This document shows, in pieces, positions 12,380 to 23,515 of a DNA stretch of 64,000 bases. The notes under the pieces were generated by a model, which worked only from the letters and a program-made list of their open reading frames with translations, searched no databases and was not told the DNA's origin. Position numbers and translations under genes: made by a program. How positions within the stretch are numbered: position 1 is the stretch's first letter; every line of letters starts with the position of its first letter. The DNA comes from Odontocerum albicorne (lineage: Eukaryota > Arthropoda > Insecta > Trichoptera > Odontoceridae), in the NCBI GenBank assembly GCA_949825065.1, contig OX463859.1, forward strand, positions 3,324,217-3,388,216, given 5' to 3'.

Positions 12380-13220
12380 TAAAAATATAACAATGACAGA
12401 GAACGTCAAGTGAGAGAGAATATAATTGGGAATAAGGAAATCCATACTACGTCTTTGGAGTGTCACAAAGTGGTATAACTCATTCCTACATCCAAACCAT
12501 CACTTGTCAAATTTGCCACGTGTTTCAAGTATGAGGCAGCAGAGATTACTCTATCATTTGAATCAATCATGTTTTGCCCCGAGCGCGTTGTTACGATGTT
12601 CGGACAGACTATCACGTGTTGTGATTCTTGTATAGCCTCACAATTACATTAACCCTTGAAGTGCCGCAAGGCTGTAGTATGGCTGATCCCAGAGGGCTGT
12701 GAGTTTTATAGCAAAAATAAAACCTAATAGAATTATCTTTTTTGTATATATATTCAAAGGATATTATGAAGACTTGTAAGACTAAATATGTACAATATGT
12801 GTCGTTTATGCCATCGTTCACTCAGAAAAATACAACTAAAACTTTAACAAAATGCCACGGTTGTTACAGCTTATCCCAGAAAATACGAAAACATATCATA
12901 CAATGAAATATTTGATAGAATTAAAAGTATATGTAACACGAAAATATTAATTATTTTAATAACGCACGGAAAGTAAATAATGTAACTATGAAATCGTTTC
13001 AAATTTCAACGGTTAAATATGTAAAACGCAAAACTGACAACCCTGTATTAGAGACACATGTCGACTGTTATGCAAAGCTTTTAGGTAAATTCAATAATAT
13101 ATGTAAACTGTAATATTATAGTATTTATTCATCCCCTCAATAGATGTCTCTATATGTTTCATATTTTAGATTATTCAAATTAGTACTAGATATTGGCTAG
13201 AAACAGGCATAAAGTTGAGC
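12380..13220. other. No recognisable gene
   Basis: AT-rich. At 12652 TTAACCCTTGAAGTGCCG resembles a piggyBac-type terminus but no partner end is visible. Nothing else is assignable. Confidence 0.45.
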
Positions 13221-13465
13221 GATTTAAGGTCGATTTACACACATCAGTGAATGACGGTACCGTGACCGGCCCGGGATGAAACCGACATGGTCAAAAATAT
13301 TCTTCTATGGATTTGAAGGGTCTTGTTCACACTTGTCCGGTGTGTGACCGCGACAGTGCAAACAATGCTGTCGCCGTCAAGGTCTATTTACACGCATTAA
13401 TGACGTGACAATATCGTGATCAGCCCATGTTTAAAACCAACATGGTCAAAAATATTCCTCTATGG

Positions 13466-13669
13466 TTGTGATCTCCAAACTTTTTTGACCGCATACCTTT
13501 TTATGACGAAAATAATCATAAATTGTACCCCCAAATTATATATTCTCGTACATACATACATACATACATACATACATACATACATACATGCATGCATGCA
13601 TGCATGCATACATACATACACACGTACATACGTACGTACGTACGTACGTACATACATACATACACACAT

Positions 13670-13719
<50 letters not shown>

Positions 13720-14187
13720 GATAATGAAACACACGCGATAATGAAACAATATATGTACATGCAATTGATAAATTACAAGAGAAATTTAAAATTATAATTT
13801 AATGGGAACAACGTGATTGAATTTGTTGACTAATTTCGGTAAAATCTGTCTTGATTCCCTGTGTTAATTCTATTCCAAGATCTGGTTCTAATTCTAATTT
13901 ATTTCTGTTTTTGGTTTTAATTATTGTCATTGCCGAAAATTAATTATTGTCATTGTTTTTTTAAATTATCGGCAATAATGTCGATTCGCCTGGCAACGGT
14001 ATTTGCCGACAAGGGAATAGATTTTAGTTTCTGAGCATATTCCTCTCCGTGAATTATTTCCACCCTTTTTATTGCTGCAGGAAGAAGAAGTGTTTCGCCA
14101 ATTGTGTGTGGCTTTTTATCTTTCGCTATTAAGTAAGAAACCTCAAGAGAGGCTCGGAGTATGCGTACCCCACTTTAGGGACCAGTG
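13466..14187 (-). mobile_element. Internally deleted hAT element (ZBED/Charlie-like) with 8-bp target duplication
   Basis: The identical octamer CTCTATGG flanks the element at 13458-13465 and 14188-14195, the 8-bp duplication expected for hAT. Imperfect terminal inverted repeats are visible (left TTGTGATCTCCAAAC, right CACTGGTCCCTAAAG in complement). On the minus strand about 14140-13945 reads SYLIAKDKKPHTIGETLLLP and then EEYAQKLKSIPLSANTVARR. This is the N-terminal core of ZBED-like hAT transposases. About 13905-13805 reads LELEPDLGIELTQGIKTDF and ends IQSRCSH-stop, their usual C-terminus. The catalytic middle is missing, so the copy is non-autonomous. A compound microsatellite has grown in its 3' region. 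It sits inside the second copy of the Harbinger-like left end, so it arrived later. Confidence 0.82.
13545..13718. repeat. Compound microsatellite (CATA)n-(CATG)n-(CGTA)n-(CA)n
   Basis: About 170 bp of tetranucleotide repeats that change stepwise (CATA, GCAT, CATA, CGTA, CATA) and end in (CA)n. All HTYIHT/VCVCVC reading frames here are repeat artefacts. Confidence 0.95.
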
Positions 14188-14369
14188 CTCTATGGATTTG
14201 AAGTCTCGTCGGCGCGCGAACGTGCAAACAGTGAAACATCAAATTACTTTCGGACGATATTTTTGGTATTACGGCCGTGATTTTGATTTACTTTTTTTAG
14301 TGTTTTTTTAAGTTTTCATTTTGTTTTATTTGTTTTATTTATATTGTTTTATCAGAAACATGAACGAAA

Positions 14370-16765
14370 CATAAAAAAATATATCATTATAAAAAAAACA
14401 ACTTTTATTATTACTATTATTACTAAAAAAACTACTTTTGTTATTATTCGGGGTAAAGTCTTGATCCGAGTGATTATCTTAAGGTTTTGATACTTTTGTA
14501 AGTATTTAAAAAAATATATCATTTAAAAAAAAAACTACTTTTATTATTACTAAAAAAACTACTTTTGTTATTATTCCGAGTCAAGTCTTGATCCGAGTGA
14601 TTATCTTAAGGTTTTGATACTTTTGTAAGTATTTAAAAAAATATGTCATTTAAAAAAAAATACTTTTATTATTACTATTATTACTAAAAAAACTACTTTT
14701 GTTATTATTCCGAGTCAAGTCTTGATCCGAGTGATTATCTTAAGGTTTTGATACTTTTGTAAGTATTTAAAAAAATATATAATTTAAAAAAAAAAACTAC
14801 TTTTATTATTACTATTATTACTAAAAAAACTACTTTTGTTATTATTCCGAGTCAAGTCTTGATCCGAGTGATTATCTTAAGGTTTTGATACTTTTGTAAG
14901 TATTTAAAAAAATATATCATTATAAAAAAAAATCAACTTTTATTATTACTAAAAAAACTCCTTTTATTATTACTATTATAACTAAAAAACTACTTTTGTT
15001 ATTATTCGGGGTAAAGTCTTGATCCGAGTGATTATCTTAAGGTTTTGATACTTTTGTAAGTATTTAAAAAAATATATCATTTAAAAAAAAACTACTTTTA
15101 TTATTACTATTATTACTAAAAAAACTACTTTTGTTATTATTCCGAGTCAAGTCTTGATCCGAGTGATTATCTTAAGGTTTTGATACTTTTGTAAGTATTT
15201 AAAAAAATATATCATTTAAAAAAAAAACTACTTTTATTATTACTAAAAAAACTACTTTTGTTATTATTCCGAGTCAAGTCTTGATCCGAGTGATTATCTT
15301 AAGGTTTTGATACTTTTGTAAGTATTTAAAAAAATATGTCATTTAAAAAAAAATACTTTTATTATTACTATTATTACTAAAAAAACTACTTTTGTTATTA
15401 TTCCGAGTCAAGTCTTGATCCGAGTGATTATCTTAAGGTTTTGATACTTTTGTAAGTATTTAAAAAAATATATAATTTAAAAAAAAAAACTACTTTTATT
15501 ATTACTATTATTACTAAAAAAACTACTTTTGTTATTATTCCGAGTCAAGTCTTGATCCGAGTGATTATCTTAAGGTTTTGATACTTTTGTAAGTATTTAA
15601 AAAAATATATCATTATAAAAAAAAAACAACTTTTATTATTACTAAAAAAACTCCTTTTATTATTACTAAAAAACTACTTTTGTTATTATTCGGGGTAAAG
15701 TCTTGATCCGAGTGATTATCTTAAGGTTTTGATACTTTTGTAAGTATTTAAAAAAATATATCATTTAAAAAAAAACTACTTTTATTATTACTATTATTAC
15801 TAAAAAAACTACTTTTGTTATTATTCCGAGTCAAGTCTTGATCCGAGTGATTATCTTAAGGTTTTGATACTTTTGTAAGTATTTAAAAAAATATATCATT
15901 ATAAAAAAAAACAACTTTTATTATTACTAAAAAAACTCCTTTTATTATTACTATTATTACTAAAAAAACTACTTTTGTTATTATTCGGGGTAAAGTCTTG
16001 ATCCGAGTGATTATCTTAAGGTTTTGATACTTTTGTAAGTATTTAAAAAAATATATCATTTAAAAAAAAAACTACTTTTATTATTACTATTATTACTAAA
16101 AAAACTACTTTTGTTATTATTCCGAGTCAAGTCTTGATCCGAGTGATTATCTTAAGGTTTTGATACTTTTGTAAGTATTTAAAAAAATATATCATTTAAA
16201 AAAAAAACTACTTTTATTATTACTATTATTACTAAAAAAACTACTTTTGTTATTATTCCGAGTCAAGTCTTGATCCGAGTGATTATCTTAAGGTTTTGAT
16301 ACTTTTGTAAGTATTTAAAAAAATATATCATTATAAAAAAAAACAACTTTTATTATTACTAAAAAAACTCCTTTTATTATTACTATTATTACTAAAAAAA
16401 CTACTTTTGTTATTATTCGGGGTAAAGTCTTGATCCGAGTGATTATCTTAAGGTTTTGATACTTTTGTAAGTATTTAAAAAAATATATCATTTAAAAAAA
16501 AAACTACTTTTATTATTACTATTATTACTAAAAAAACTACTTTTGTTATTATTCCGAGTCAAGTCTTGATCCGAGTGATTATCTTAAGGTTTTGATACTT
16601 TTGTAAGTATTTAAAAAAATATATCATTTAAAAAAAAACTACTTTTATTATTACTATTATTACTAAAAAAACTACTTTTGTTTTATTCCGAGTCAAGTCT
16701 TGATCCGAGTGATTATCTTAAGGTTTCGATACTTTTGTAAGTATTTAAAAAAATATATCAATATA
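14370..16765. repeat. 135/160-bp satellite with 693-bp and 432-bp higher-order periods
   Basis: Seventeen copies of the core GTCTTGATCCGAGTGATTAT occur, at 14458, 14585, 14719, 14856, 15016, 15151, 15278, 15412, 15549, 15700, 15835, 15995, 16131, 16267, 16427, 16563 and 16697. The rest of each unit is A/T runs with TTATTACTATTATTAC. Five cores are preceded by CGGGGTAAA (type A) and twelve by CCGAGTCAA (type B); an A core always follows a long spacing. The spacing series 127-134-137-160-135 repeats with an exact offset of 693 bp, including private variants (ATATGTCATTT at about 14640 and 15333). Later units repeat at 432 bp (160+136+136). This is a young, locally amplified higher-order satellite. 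Confidence 0.95.
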
Positions 16766-17780
16766 AAAACCTTGAAAACCTTGAAAAGATGAAACGCTTT
16801 GCCCAATCGATACCGCCTCTACTATATTTAAAAAAAACAAATAATAATTGGATCACGAGAATTATTTTTTGAATTTAATACAGACATCACGCTCTAACTG
16901 AATGTACAGAAATCACTGTTAAGATCACGGCCGGTGGAATCATGGGACCGTCATGGCACTGTCCGGTACTGTCATGGCACGTACCGGTCACCTTCACTGA
17001 TGTGTGTAAATCGACCTTTAACTCGCTAATTTTGTATGGCCGGCCCCATGGGCACGGCAACAGAGAGCGAGTAAACTCGCTTAAGGTACCTTACCGGTTA
17101 AATGTCACTTTCATTCAAGTAACCTCATTTCTGTACGTTTACTTTGCATCTAGTCACCCCTACTTGCTGCCAATATTTAATTACATTTAAGTCGCTGTTT
17201 AAGTCAGGGTAGGAAGGGCGTCTTATGGTATGTGGTAGTTGGCTTCATGGATTAAAGGAACCTTTTCTATGCTAACGCAACACTAAAGTAAATATAAAGT
17301 CACATAAATAGTTCCACATATTCGAGCTGCAGCCGCTCGTGTTATTTGACAACTCATTGCAAAAAATATCAAGTAGTTTATTTCTGTTTTGTCAAAATTT
17401 GGACACATTTTGTCCCTTTACACTGGCAATGAATCTGGTGTGTGCGTTTATATTTTAAATATTTATTTTACATATTTGTTGAGTTATAATTGTATTTATT
17501 GATTTTTTATTATCATTTCATTTTGTACTTAATAATTATCGTGCTCAAGAGTGTGGACTGAAAAAAAAAACGTCTGACGTCCTCACCGCTGACCTCGTCC
17601 TCCTTTTGTTGGGGTTGTATCTCCATTGTTATGATATAATTGTAGACATTTTGATTGCTTCTCGCTCAAATGTGTTTTTTTTATTTTCCATTACTTGAAT
17701 ATATTTACATATGTGTAATTTTAGGACATATGTATGTGTATTTATGTTGCAATAAATAAACCTACTATTAATTTATTTAA

Positions 17781-18378
17781 CCTTTACCTTACTGTGCTAA
17801 AAAAATCCGCGCGTTATGGTGCTGTGTATTCAATACACATGAATGAGCGATTTAAAACCGGAAAAAATCAGATTTATCATAGCTAATCGCTTAAATTTAG
17901 GAAATTTGAAGTCAAAAGTGATAATAATTTAAATTTAATTGCTGAAAACATGAAATAAACATCGGCCGACGTTCACAAAACGGGCAAAGCGACCACCTCA
18001 AATGAAAGTCCGCGAGCTACCGAAACGAGAGAAGCGAGCGAACTTAGATTCTATTTCTTGCGTTCCCATATACTGAAGTCGAATGAGAGTGAGACGTGAA
18101 TAGCGTTGCTTCCTCACCCATAGCGTTTTTAGAATGAATTTACCTACGTCACACACTGGCACACGTTTGATTGTATTGGTGAATTTATTCCCAATTTTCA
18201 CAAAATATCTGATGTGGCCGATAAGTGCTAATTATTATTAATATTATTTTTTCATTCAATGCGTAAATGTATACCGGAATAATACCTAAAATCTGAACCC
18301 AGTATTTATTCTATTTATAGAGACATTAAAGTTTTTAAAATCAATGTGTACTAGTTACACATCACAAGGAAGGAAGGG
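17781..18378. mobile_element. piggyBac-like MITE
   Basis: TTAA occurs at both edges (17777-17780 and 18379-18382), just outside imperfect terminal repeats (CCTTTACCTTACTGTG on the left, CCCTTCCTTCCTTGTG in complement on the right). TTAA duplication and CCYT-type ends are hallmarks of piggyBac elements. The 598-bp interior has no transposase frame. Its left 450 bp is homologous to 11861-12375. Confidence 0.65.
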
Positions 18379-18384
18379 TTAAAA

Positions 18385-19185
18385 GAGAAGATGATGATTA
18401 TGATACAAAAAAATTATTTTGTTTAAAAAATAAATCTTTATCACAAATTTTAGGCGGATACGTCAAATTATATGTACATATTATATAATTCTCAAAAGCT
18501 AACCAGGTTGAAGGTCTTATTTTTAAACATGCAAAAAAAAACAAAGTTTTTTTTTATTTCAAATTCATCAAAACAATCCCACATAAGGATTCGATCATTA
18601 AAATATCCTGACTGTTATTTGTATTTCATACAAAATGTATGAGTGTTGATTTCTGAAAAATCTTCTTTAAAAATGAGAGAGAAAAAATACAAATATCTTG
18701 GGAATAAATCTGGTGGCCAGTTATATATATTTTTTCGACAGTGAATTTTCGCTCGAATCGCTAAAAATAAATTTTATTTAGCGTATTCGTTTAAATTTTT
18801 TAAATATTTTAATACGCTTTTGTTATTTCCCTTGAATTTTAAAAATTTCTAAGAAAAAAAATAATAGGTCTGTTAAAAAAGCTTATAAAATTCTAAAGAA
18901 ATCTTTTTAGAAGACAAAAAATCGTTTCGCTATTTACTTTACGTATTTGTATTTAATTCATAAATATATGGAGAAGGAGAGAAATATTAATTTTACATGA
19001 TAAAAAGGTACACGGAAATGTAAAAAAAACATTTCAGATTTTTAAAAATTTATGAATAACACATTTGTAGATATTTCTTGGAAGTGTAATAAAAAAAATA
19101 TTTTATTAGAGTTTGGAGAAATGCGCACAAAGCATATTAGATGAAAAAGAAGACTTGTAAAACATTGTTTTACAAGCCTTTAAAA
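18385..19185. other. No recognisable gene
   Basis: Very A/T-rich (many A and T homopolymers). No open frame, tRNA-like box or repeat copy that I can place. Confidence 0.5.
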
Positions 19186-19187
19186 AC

Positions 19188-20216
19188 ATGGATGTCTTCT
19201 ATAAAAATATGGATGACTTCTATAAACATATGGATGACTTCTATAAAAACATGGATGACTTCTATAAAAACATGGATTACTTCCATAAAAATATGGATGA
19301 CTTCTATAAAAACATGGATGACTTCCATAAAAATATGGATGACTTCCATAAAAACATGGATGATTTCAGTAAAAACATGGATGATTTCAATAAAAACATG
19401 GATGATTTCAATAAAAACATGGATGACTTCTATAAAAACATGGATGACTTCTATAAAAACATAGATGACTTCCATAAAAACATGGATGACTTCCATAAAA
19501 ACATGGATGATTTCAATAAAAACATGGATGATTTCAATAAAAACATGGATGACTTCTATAAAAACATGGATGACTTCCATAAAAACATGGATGACTTCCA
19601 TAAAAATATGGATGACTTCTATAAAAACATGGATGACTTCTATAAAAACATAGATGACTTCCATAAAAAACATGGATGACTTCCATAAAAACATGGATGA
19701 TTTCAATTAAAACATGGATGATTTCAATAAAAACATGGATGACTTCTATAAAAACATGGATGACTTCCATAAAAACATGGATGACTTCAATAAAAACATG
19801 GATGACTTCCATAAAAACATGGATGACTTCAATAAAAACATGGATGACTTCCATAAAAACATGGGTTACTTCTATAAAAATATGGATGACTTCCATAAAA
19901 AATGGATGATTTCTATAAAAACATGGATGACTTCCATAAAATCATGGATGACTTTTATAAAAACATGGATGACTTCTATAAAAACGTGGATCACTTCAAT
20001 AAAAACATGGATGACTTCCATAAAAACATGGATGACTTCTATAAAAACATGGATGACTTCAATAAAAACATGGATGACTTCCATAAAAACATGGATTACT
20101 TCTATAAAAATTTGGATGACTTCCATAAAAACATGAATGATTTCTATAAAAACATGGATGACTTCCATAAAATCATAGATGACTTCTATTAAAAAATGGA
20201 TGACTTCTATAAAAAC
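19188..20216. repeat. 21-bp minisatellite, about 49 copies (ATGGATGACTTCTATAAAAA-C)
   Basis: The period is 21 bp, a multiple of three, so reading frames stay open on both strands (MDDFYKN, TWMTSIK, FIEVIHV). Variation is concentrated at one site of the unit (TTC followed by T, C or A, then AT) and is correlated with GAC/GAT. A rarer ATAGATGAC unit recurs 189 bp apart (19461 and 19650), showing a nine-unit higher-order block. Single-base indels near 19670, 19706 and 19900 shift the frame between units, which argues against selection for a protein. I treat it as noncoding satellite DNA. Confidence 0.92.
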
Positions 20217-20219
20217 AAA

Positions 20220-20955
20220 GAAAATATGAAATCGAAAATATTATCCGTTAATAATCTACAAAAAAATCGTTCAATATTGGAACAATTCTGTCGTGACGAC
20301 CAAAATCTTCCTGTAGAGAGATGCTTATCGCATCAGGCAAGTTGCAAAAGTGCTTAAATGATGCAATGTTTCGAAAGCGTTGTAGTTTACAATGTCAAAT
20401 TATTTGTTAATATTTTTAGACATTACTTTGAGAATGAAATCTTAAAAAATAGCCGTCATTTAGGCCAACTCAAGAGGGCTACAATTCCAAAAACATTTGA
20501 AATTAGTGTGAAGTTCTTGATAACTTTTTCTTCTTCTTATGAAAGCCATTTAGAATGTCTATGAATATTTTTCAACAAATACAAGTAAACCTGTATATGG
20601 GATGCTAAATATTTTCATTTCTTTTCGTGCAAAGCGCTAGATAAAAAGATATGTAAAAATCTTTCTTTCATACAATATTTCCAATTTTCACCTCATCTCC
20701 AATCGCTTACCCAATACTCCCAATCCCCTTTCAAAGAAATGCAATTTTCTTTCTGTATCGAAAACAAAAAACATATTGTATGATATATATAGGGGGTGAT
20801 TTTTACTTTATTCGATATTATAGAATCATTTATACAGCGCCATATAAGAGAATAGACTCTCCTCAAGGTTGATTTAACTCGGGATTCGAATCGACTTTTT
20901 TTAAATTTTTTATTAAACAAAGTAAATTATTGTACAAACATTTGTCAAGGTTATA
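20220..20955. other. No recognisable gene
   Basis: Short frames at 20358-20564 (+) and 20693-20920 (-) have no recognisable motif or splice context. Confidence 0.5.
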
Positions 20956-20956
20956 C

Positions 20957-21355
20957 CTATATACACATTTATTACTTAACTAATCTTAATTATATGTTAT
21001 AATTTATGAACTTACTTAATCTTATTTTCCTACATGGCATTTTATTTTATTTTTTTCAATCTTAATATATGATTTCTTAGAAATAATTAACACCTACATA
21101 CTACTTATAACTAGATAACAATTCTTACACTAATTATTCAGCAAAAACAAGTCCACTCGTTCAGGCTACTTGTATTCCATCACATTCACTCAGACCTTGG
21201 TCGTCCCAGCTAATACTGTATGTGGACTAGTCAGGCAACAGATAATGCTTCGGGAGCTTGTGCTTATAACGGAAGGGTAGGTCGGATTTACTCTCGTAAG
21301 CTCCCAGGGCAGCGACTAAGGGATTGCTGGGATTTTGTTGGCTTTTATAGAATTT
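20957..21355 (-). mobile_element. Second copy of the same Jockey-like LINE 3' end, more strongly 5' truncated
   Basis: About 395 bp match 9546-9950 closely (for example the CTTCGGGAGCTTGTGCTTAT block). Similarity stops sharply at GAATTT near 21355, a typical 5' truncation of a minus-strand LINE insertion. Confidence 0.85.
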
Positions 21356-21357
21356 AT

Positions 21358-21655
21358 ATGTTTTGCATTTATACAATAAGTCTGTCATATTAAATTGTTA
21401 AATGTGAAAGTGTATTATAGCAATGTTTTGCATTAAGAACTTTGCATTAATACAATTAGCCTGTTACAAATCATATATTAAATTGTTTAATGCGAAAGGG
21501 TTTTATACAAATGTTTTGCATTTATACAATAAACCTGTCATATTAAACTGTTAAATACGAAAGTGTTTTATACCAATGTTTTACATTTATATAATAAGTC
21601 TGTCATATTAAACTGTTAAACACGAAAGTGTTTTATACCAATGTTTTGCATTGAG
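21358..21655. repeat. 65-bp tandem repeat, about 4.6 copies
   Basis: Units (ATGTTTTGCATTTATACAAT) start at 21358, 21423, 21511, 21576 and 21641; the second carries about 23 extra bp. The array begins within a few bases of the truncated end of a Jockey-type LINE 3' fragment. Confidence 0.9.
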
Positions 21656-21849
21656 AATGAATCCTCATGTATGTATGATACAAACCTTTCTCAATCGCCT
21701 AAAAATCTCCCATGAATTTTCAATAAAAAAACCTCAATATATAAAAACGTATGGATGCAAAAATGGTCTAGCCCACATTTTATCAGCTTTGAGATAAATT
21801 GAGAAATATCACACCACTTTCTACGGGCTTGAATGCTAAATATTTTTTA

Positions 21850-22170
21850 AGACATCACGCCGTGTCCCTTGCGAGGTAGGCCGAGATATTAGATCTCCAA
21901 TCTTTCGTCTCCTCCATATTCATACATTTAGTCATGCGCAATCTTTCATTATTTATATTTTACCTTTTACCTTCTTTTAAAATGAAACCCATAAATGATC
22001 GAGCTACGTTTTCCTAAATCTATCTTTTCCACACACACACGTTGACTAGTACATAGTAATTTTTTCGCCATCCATTCTCTCCGCATGTACAAACCATCTT
22101 CTGGATACTTTCTTTTAAAACATAAAAAATGTGTTAAACTGGTCTGATATTTATGATACACACACATGAT
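21850..22170 (-). mobile_element. LINE pol C-terminal fragment (ERMDGEK family)
   Basis: The minus strand reads RRWFVHAERMDGEKITMY-stop and VCGKDRFRKT, a decayed WFGHVERMDGEK region of LINE pol proteins. Confidence 0.55.
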
Positions 22171-22274
22171 AAATTCGCTCCGTGGCTAAACTGAGAAGTC
22201 TTCTGTCTTCCACCCAGGGGTCAGAGAACACATTTTTTTATATCGTGAATTCTATTTTTCAATGTACGCCTCTT

Positions 22275-22355
22275 TAACATTTTTATAGTTGGTTGGAATA
22301 TATTGCCACATAATAAGTCCACCTGGTTGCACTGTATACAACGAAAGTGCTACAC
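22275..22355 (+). repeat. SINE/LINE 3'-tail copy
   Basis: TAGTTGGTTGGAATATATTG then CACTGTATACAACGAAAGTG. The hairpin's right arm is partly deleted (CCACATAATAAG). Confidence 0.6.
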
Positions 22356-22419
22356 AATAATTGATGCATACATACCATCACACCATTTTCCTGTTGGGGT
22401 TGACAGAGATCGAGCGCTT

Positions 22420-22520
22420 GATTTTTAAATGTATTTTCTACAATTTATGTGTTTCTGAAGTGTATTTAAATATATTACGAATATACTATGTTGCTATCAA
22501 TAAACGTATATTAATTAATT
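22420..22520 (+). mobile_element. 3' end of CR1-like LINE family A (short copy)
   Basis: ACAATTTATGTGTTTCTGAA then CTATGTTGCTATCAATAAAC matches the last 90 bp of the family defined by 39110-40633 and 25055-25705. Confidence 0.7.
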
Positions 22521-22569
22521 GATTTATCTATTTATTTTCCTATCTTTAAACACATCTTTAACTTCTTTT

Positions 22570-23060
22570 ATATCCATAAACATTCTAATACCATTCTTTC
22601 GATTTATCTTCCGAATTTCTACGTTTCCTTTTTTCCATAATATCGTTCACTTGATTCAATAATACTTTCTTCAGTCTGCGTCTATCACGGCGTTTACTTA
22701 CATTTACAATATATATTTGTTTTTTTTTTAGTATTTCAACATTCATATATGCCCAAACCGTCTCAGAGAGCTCTCCTACATCTCTCAATACATCAGTTTT
22801 AAGTTTTCAGTTTTTTTTTTCACTTATTTCATGTCCTATCGTGTATTTTTCTCATTGCACGTATTTCCACTGCATTTTTCAGCTCTTTTCAGTTTTGTCC
22901 ACGTACACGTTTCAATCCCATATATCAAAGGATGTGTTAAAAATACTGTTATGTATTATCATCTAACTATATTTTTCAATGTCCGGTTAACATTTATACG
23001 TGTATATACAAGTATGTATATTTTTAAGTGCCCTATTGACTTTCCTTTTCTATCGCGACA
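22570..23060 (-). mobile_element. Degenerate LINE C-terminal region (NGALKxI family)
   Basis: In complement: KVNRALKNI, then THPLIYGIETCTWTKLKR and NTCNEKNTR. This is recognisable as the NGALKTI / LMYGSETW / MRALRRI region also seen at 34300-34850, with many disruptions. Confidence 0.6.
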
Positions 23061-23194
23061 TGTATCTCTTCAATCTGACATGTATCTCTACTGGGTGCGT
23101 TTTATGTTCCAGAACGATTTTGTTTGGCTGCCATTTTGATTTGGGTGTTATTTGTAAGTTTATATTTGACAGTCGTAGAGAGTGGTTAATAACA

Positions 23195-23515
23195 ATTTAT
23201 TATAGAGCACCGAACTTCGCAACAACGTGTTGAAGTTATTAAAACATATTACTTAAATAATTGTTCAATTGTGAATACGCGAAGAAAATTGCGTGTTTTT
23301 TTTTTGGTTTAAATCGTGTGCCAAGCAAGTCAACGATTCAGCGTGTAATGAATAATTTTGAAAATTTGCATACACTGGGGGATAAAGCAAAGTATGGGCG
23401 ACAACGTAGCCAACGTACGCCAGAAAAGATTGATGCAGTGAGGCAGAGTGTAGGTGAACGTTCTTGCACCTCTCATCGACGACGTGCACAAGAATTGGGA
23501 ATGTCACCGGCTCAA
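23195..23515 (+). pseudogene. N-terminal (DUF4817-like, helix-turn-helix) part of an IS630-type transposase
   Basis: Upstream frame: HRTSQQRVEVIKTYYLNNCS then IVNTRRKLRVFF. A one-base shift in the poly-T at about 23300 leads to FFGLNRVPSKSTIQRVMNNF, then RSQRTPEKIDAVRQSVG and RRRAQELGMS. This is the DNA-binding N-terminus of DUF4817-type transposases found widely in insects. The frame joins repeat W at about 23510, where the transposase ends abruptly, so the catalytic domain is absent. Confidence 0.78.

Larger units (their letters stand above)
13227..17017. mobile_element. TIR-bounded Harbinger-like non-autonomous element carrying a satellite array
   Basis: The first 25 bases from 13227 (AGGTCGATTTACACACATCA, continuing GTGAA) recur as an exact inverted copy ending at 17017, and both ends are flanked by TTA (13224-13226 and 17018-17020). 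A 3-bp TWA duplication and this kind of terminus fit PIF/Harbinger elements. Weaker similarity extends a few bases outside the TTA, so the true edge could be about 6 bp further out. The 3.8-kb interior has no transposase. It holds a partial tandem copy of its own left end (from 13379), a nested hAT relic and the 2.4-kb satellite. The family assignment is inference from TSD and TIR; the inverted repeat itself is directly visible. Confidence 0.68.

Noticed and set aside
12652..12675. piggyBac-type left terminus TTAACCCTTGAAGTGCCG
   Set aside because: No matching right end or family copy could be found nearby; too short to call.
13416..13797. HTYIHT- and VCVCVC-type open frames
   Set aside because: They translate a compound tetranucleotide/CA microsatellite inside the hAT relic.
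14370..16765. CRISPR-like alternation of conserved core and variable spacer
   Set aside because: The spacers are themselves repeats (A-runs and TTATTAC) and follow a higher-order satellite pattern.
19141..20192. Several open frames of 60-180 codons (MDDFYKN, TWMTSIK, FIEVIHV repeats) on both strands
   Set aside because: All arise from one 21-bp repeat whose period keeps frames open. Frames break and swap at single-base indels, and both strands are equally open.
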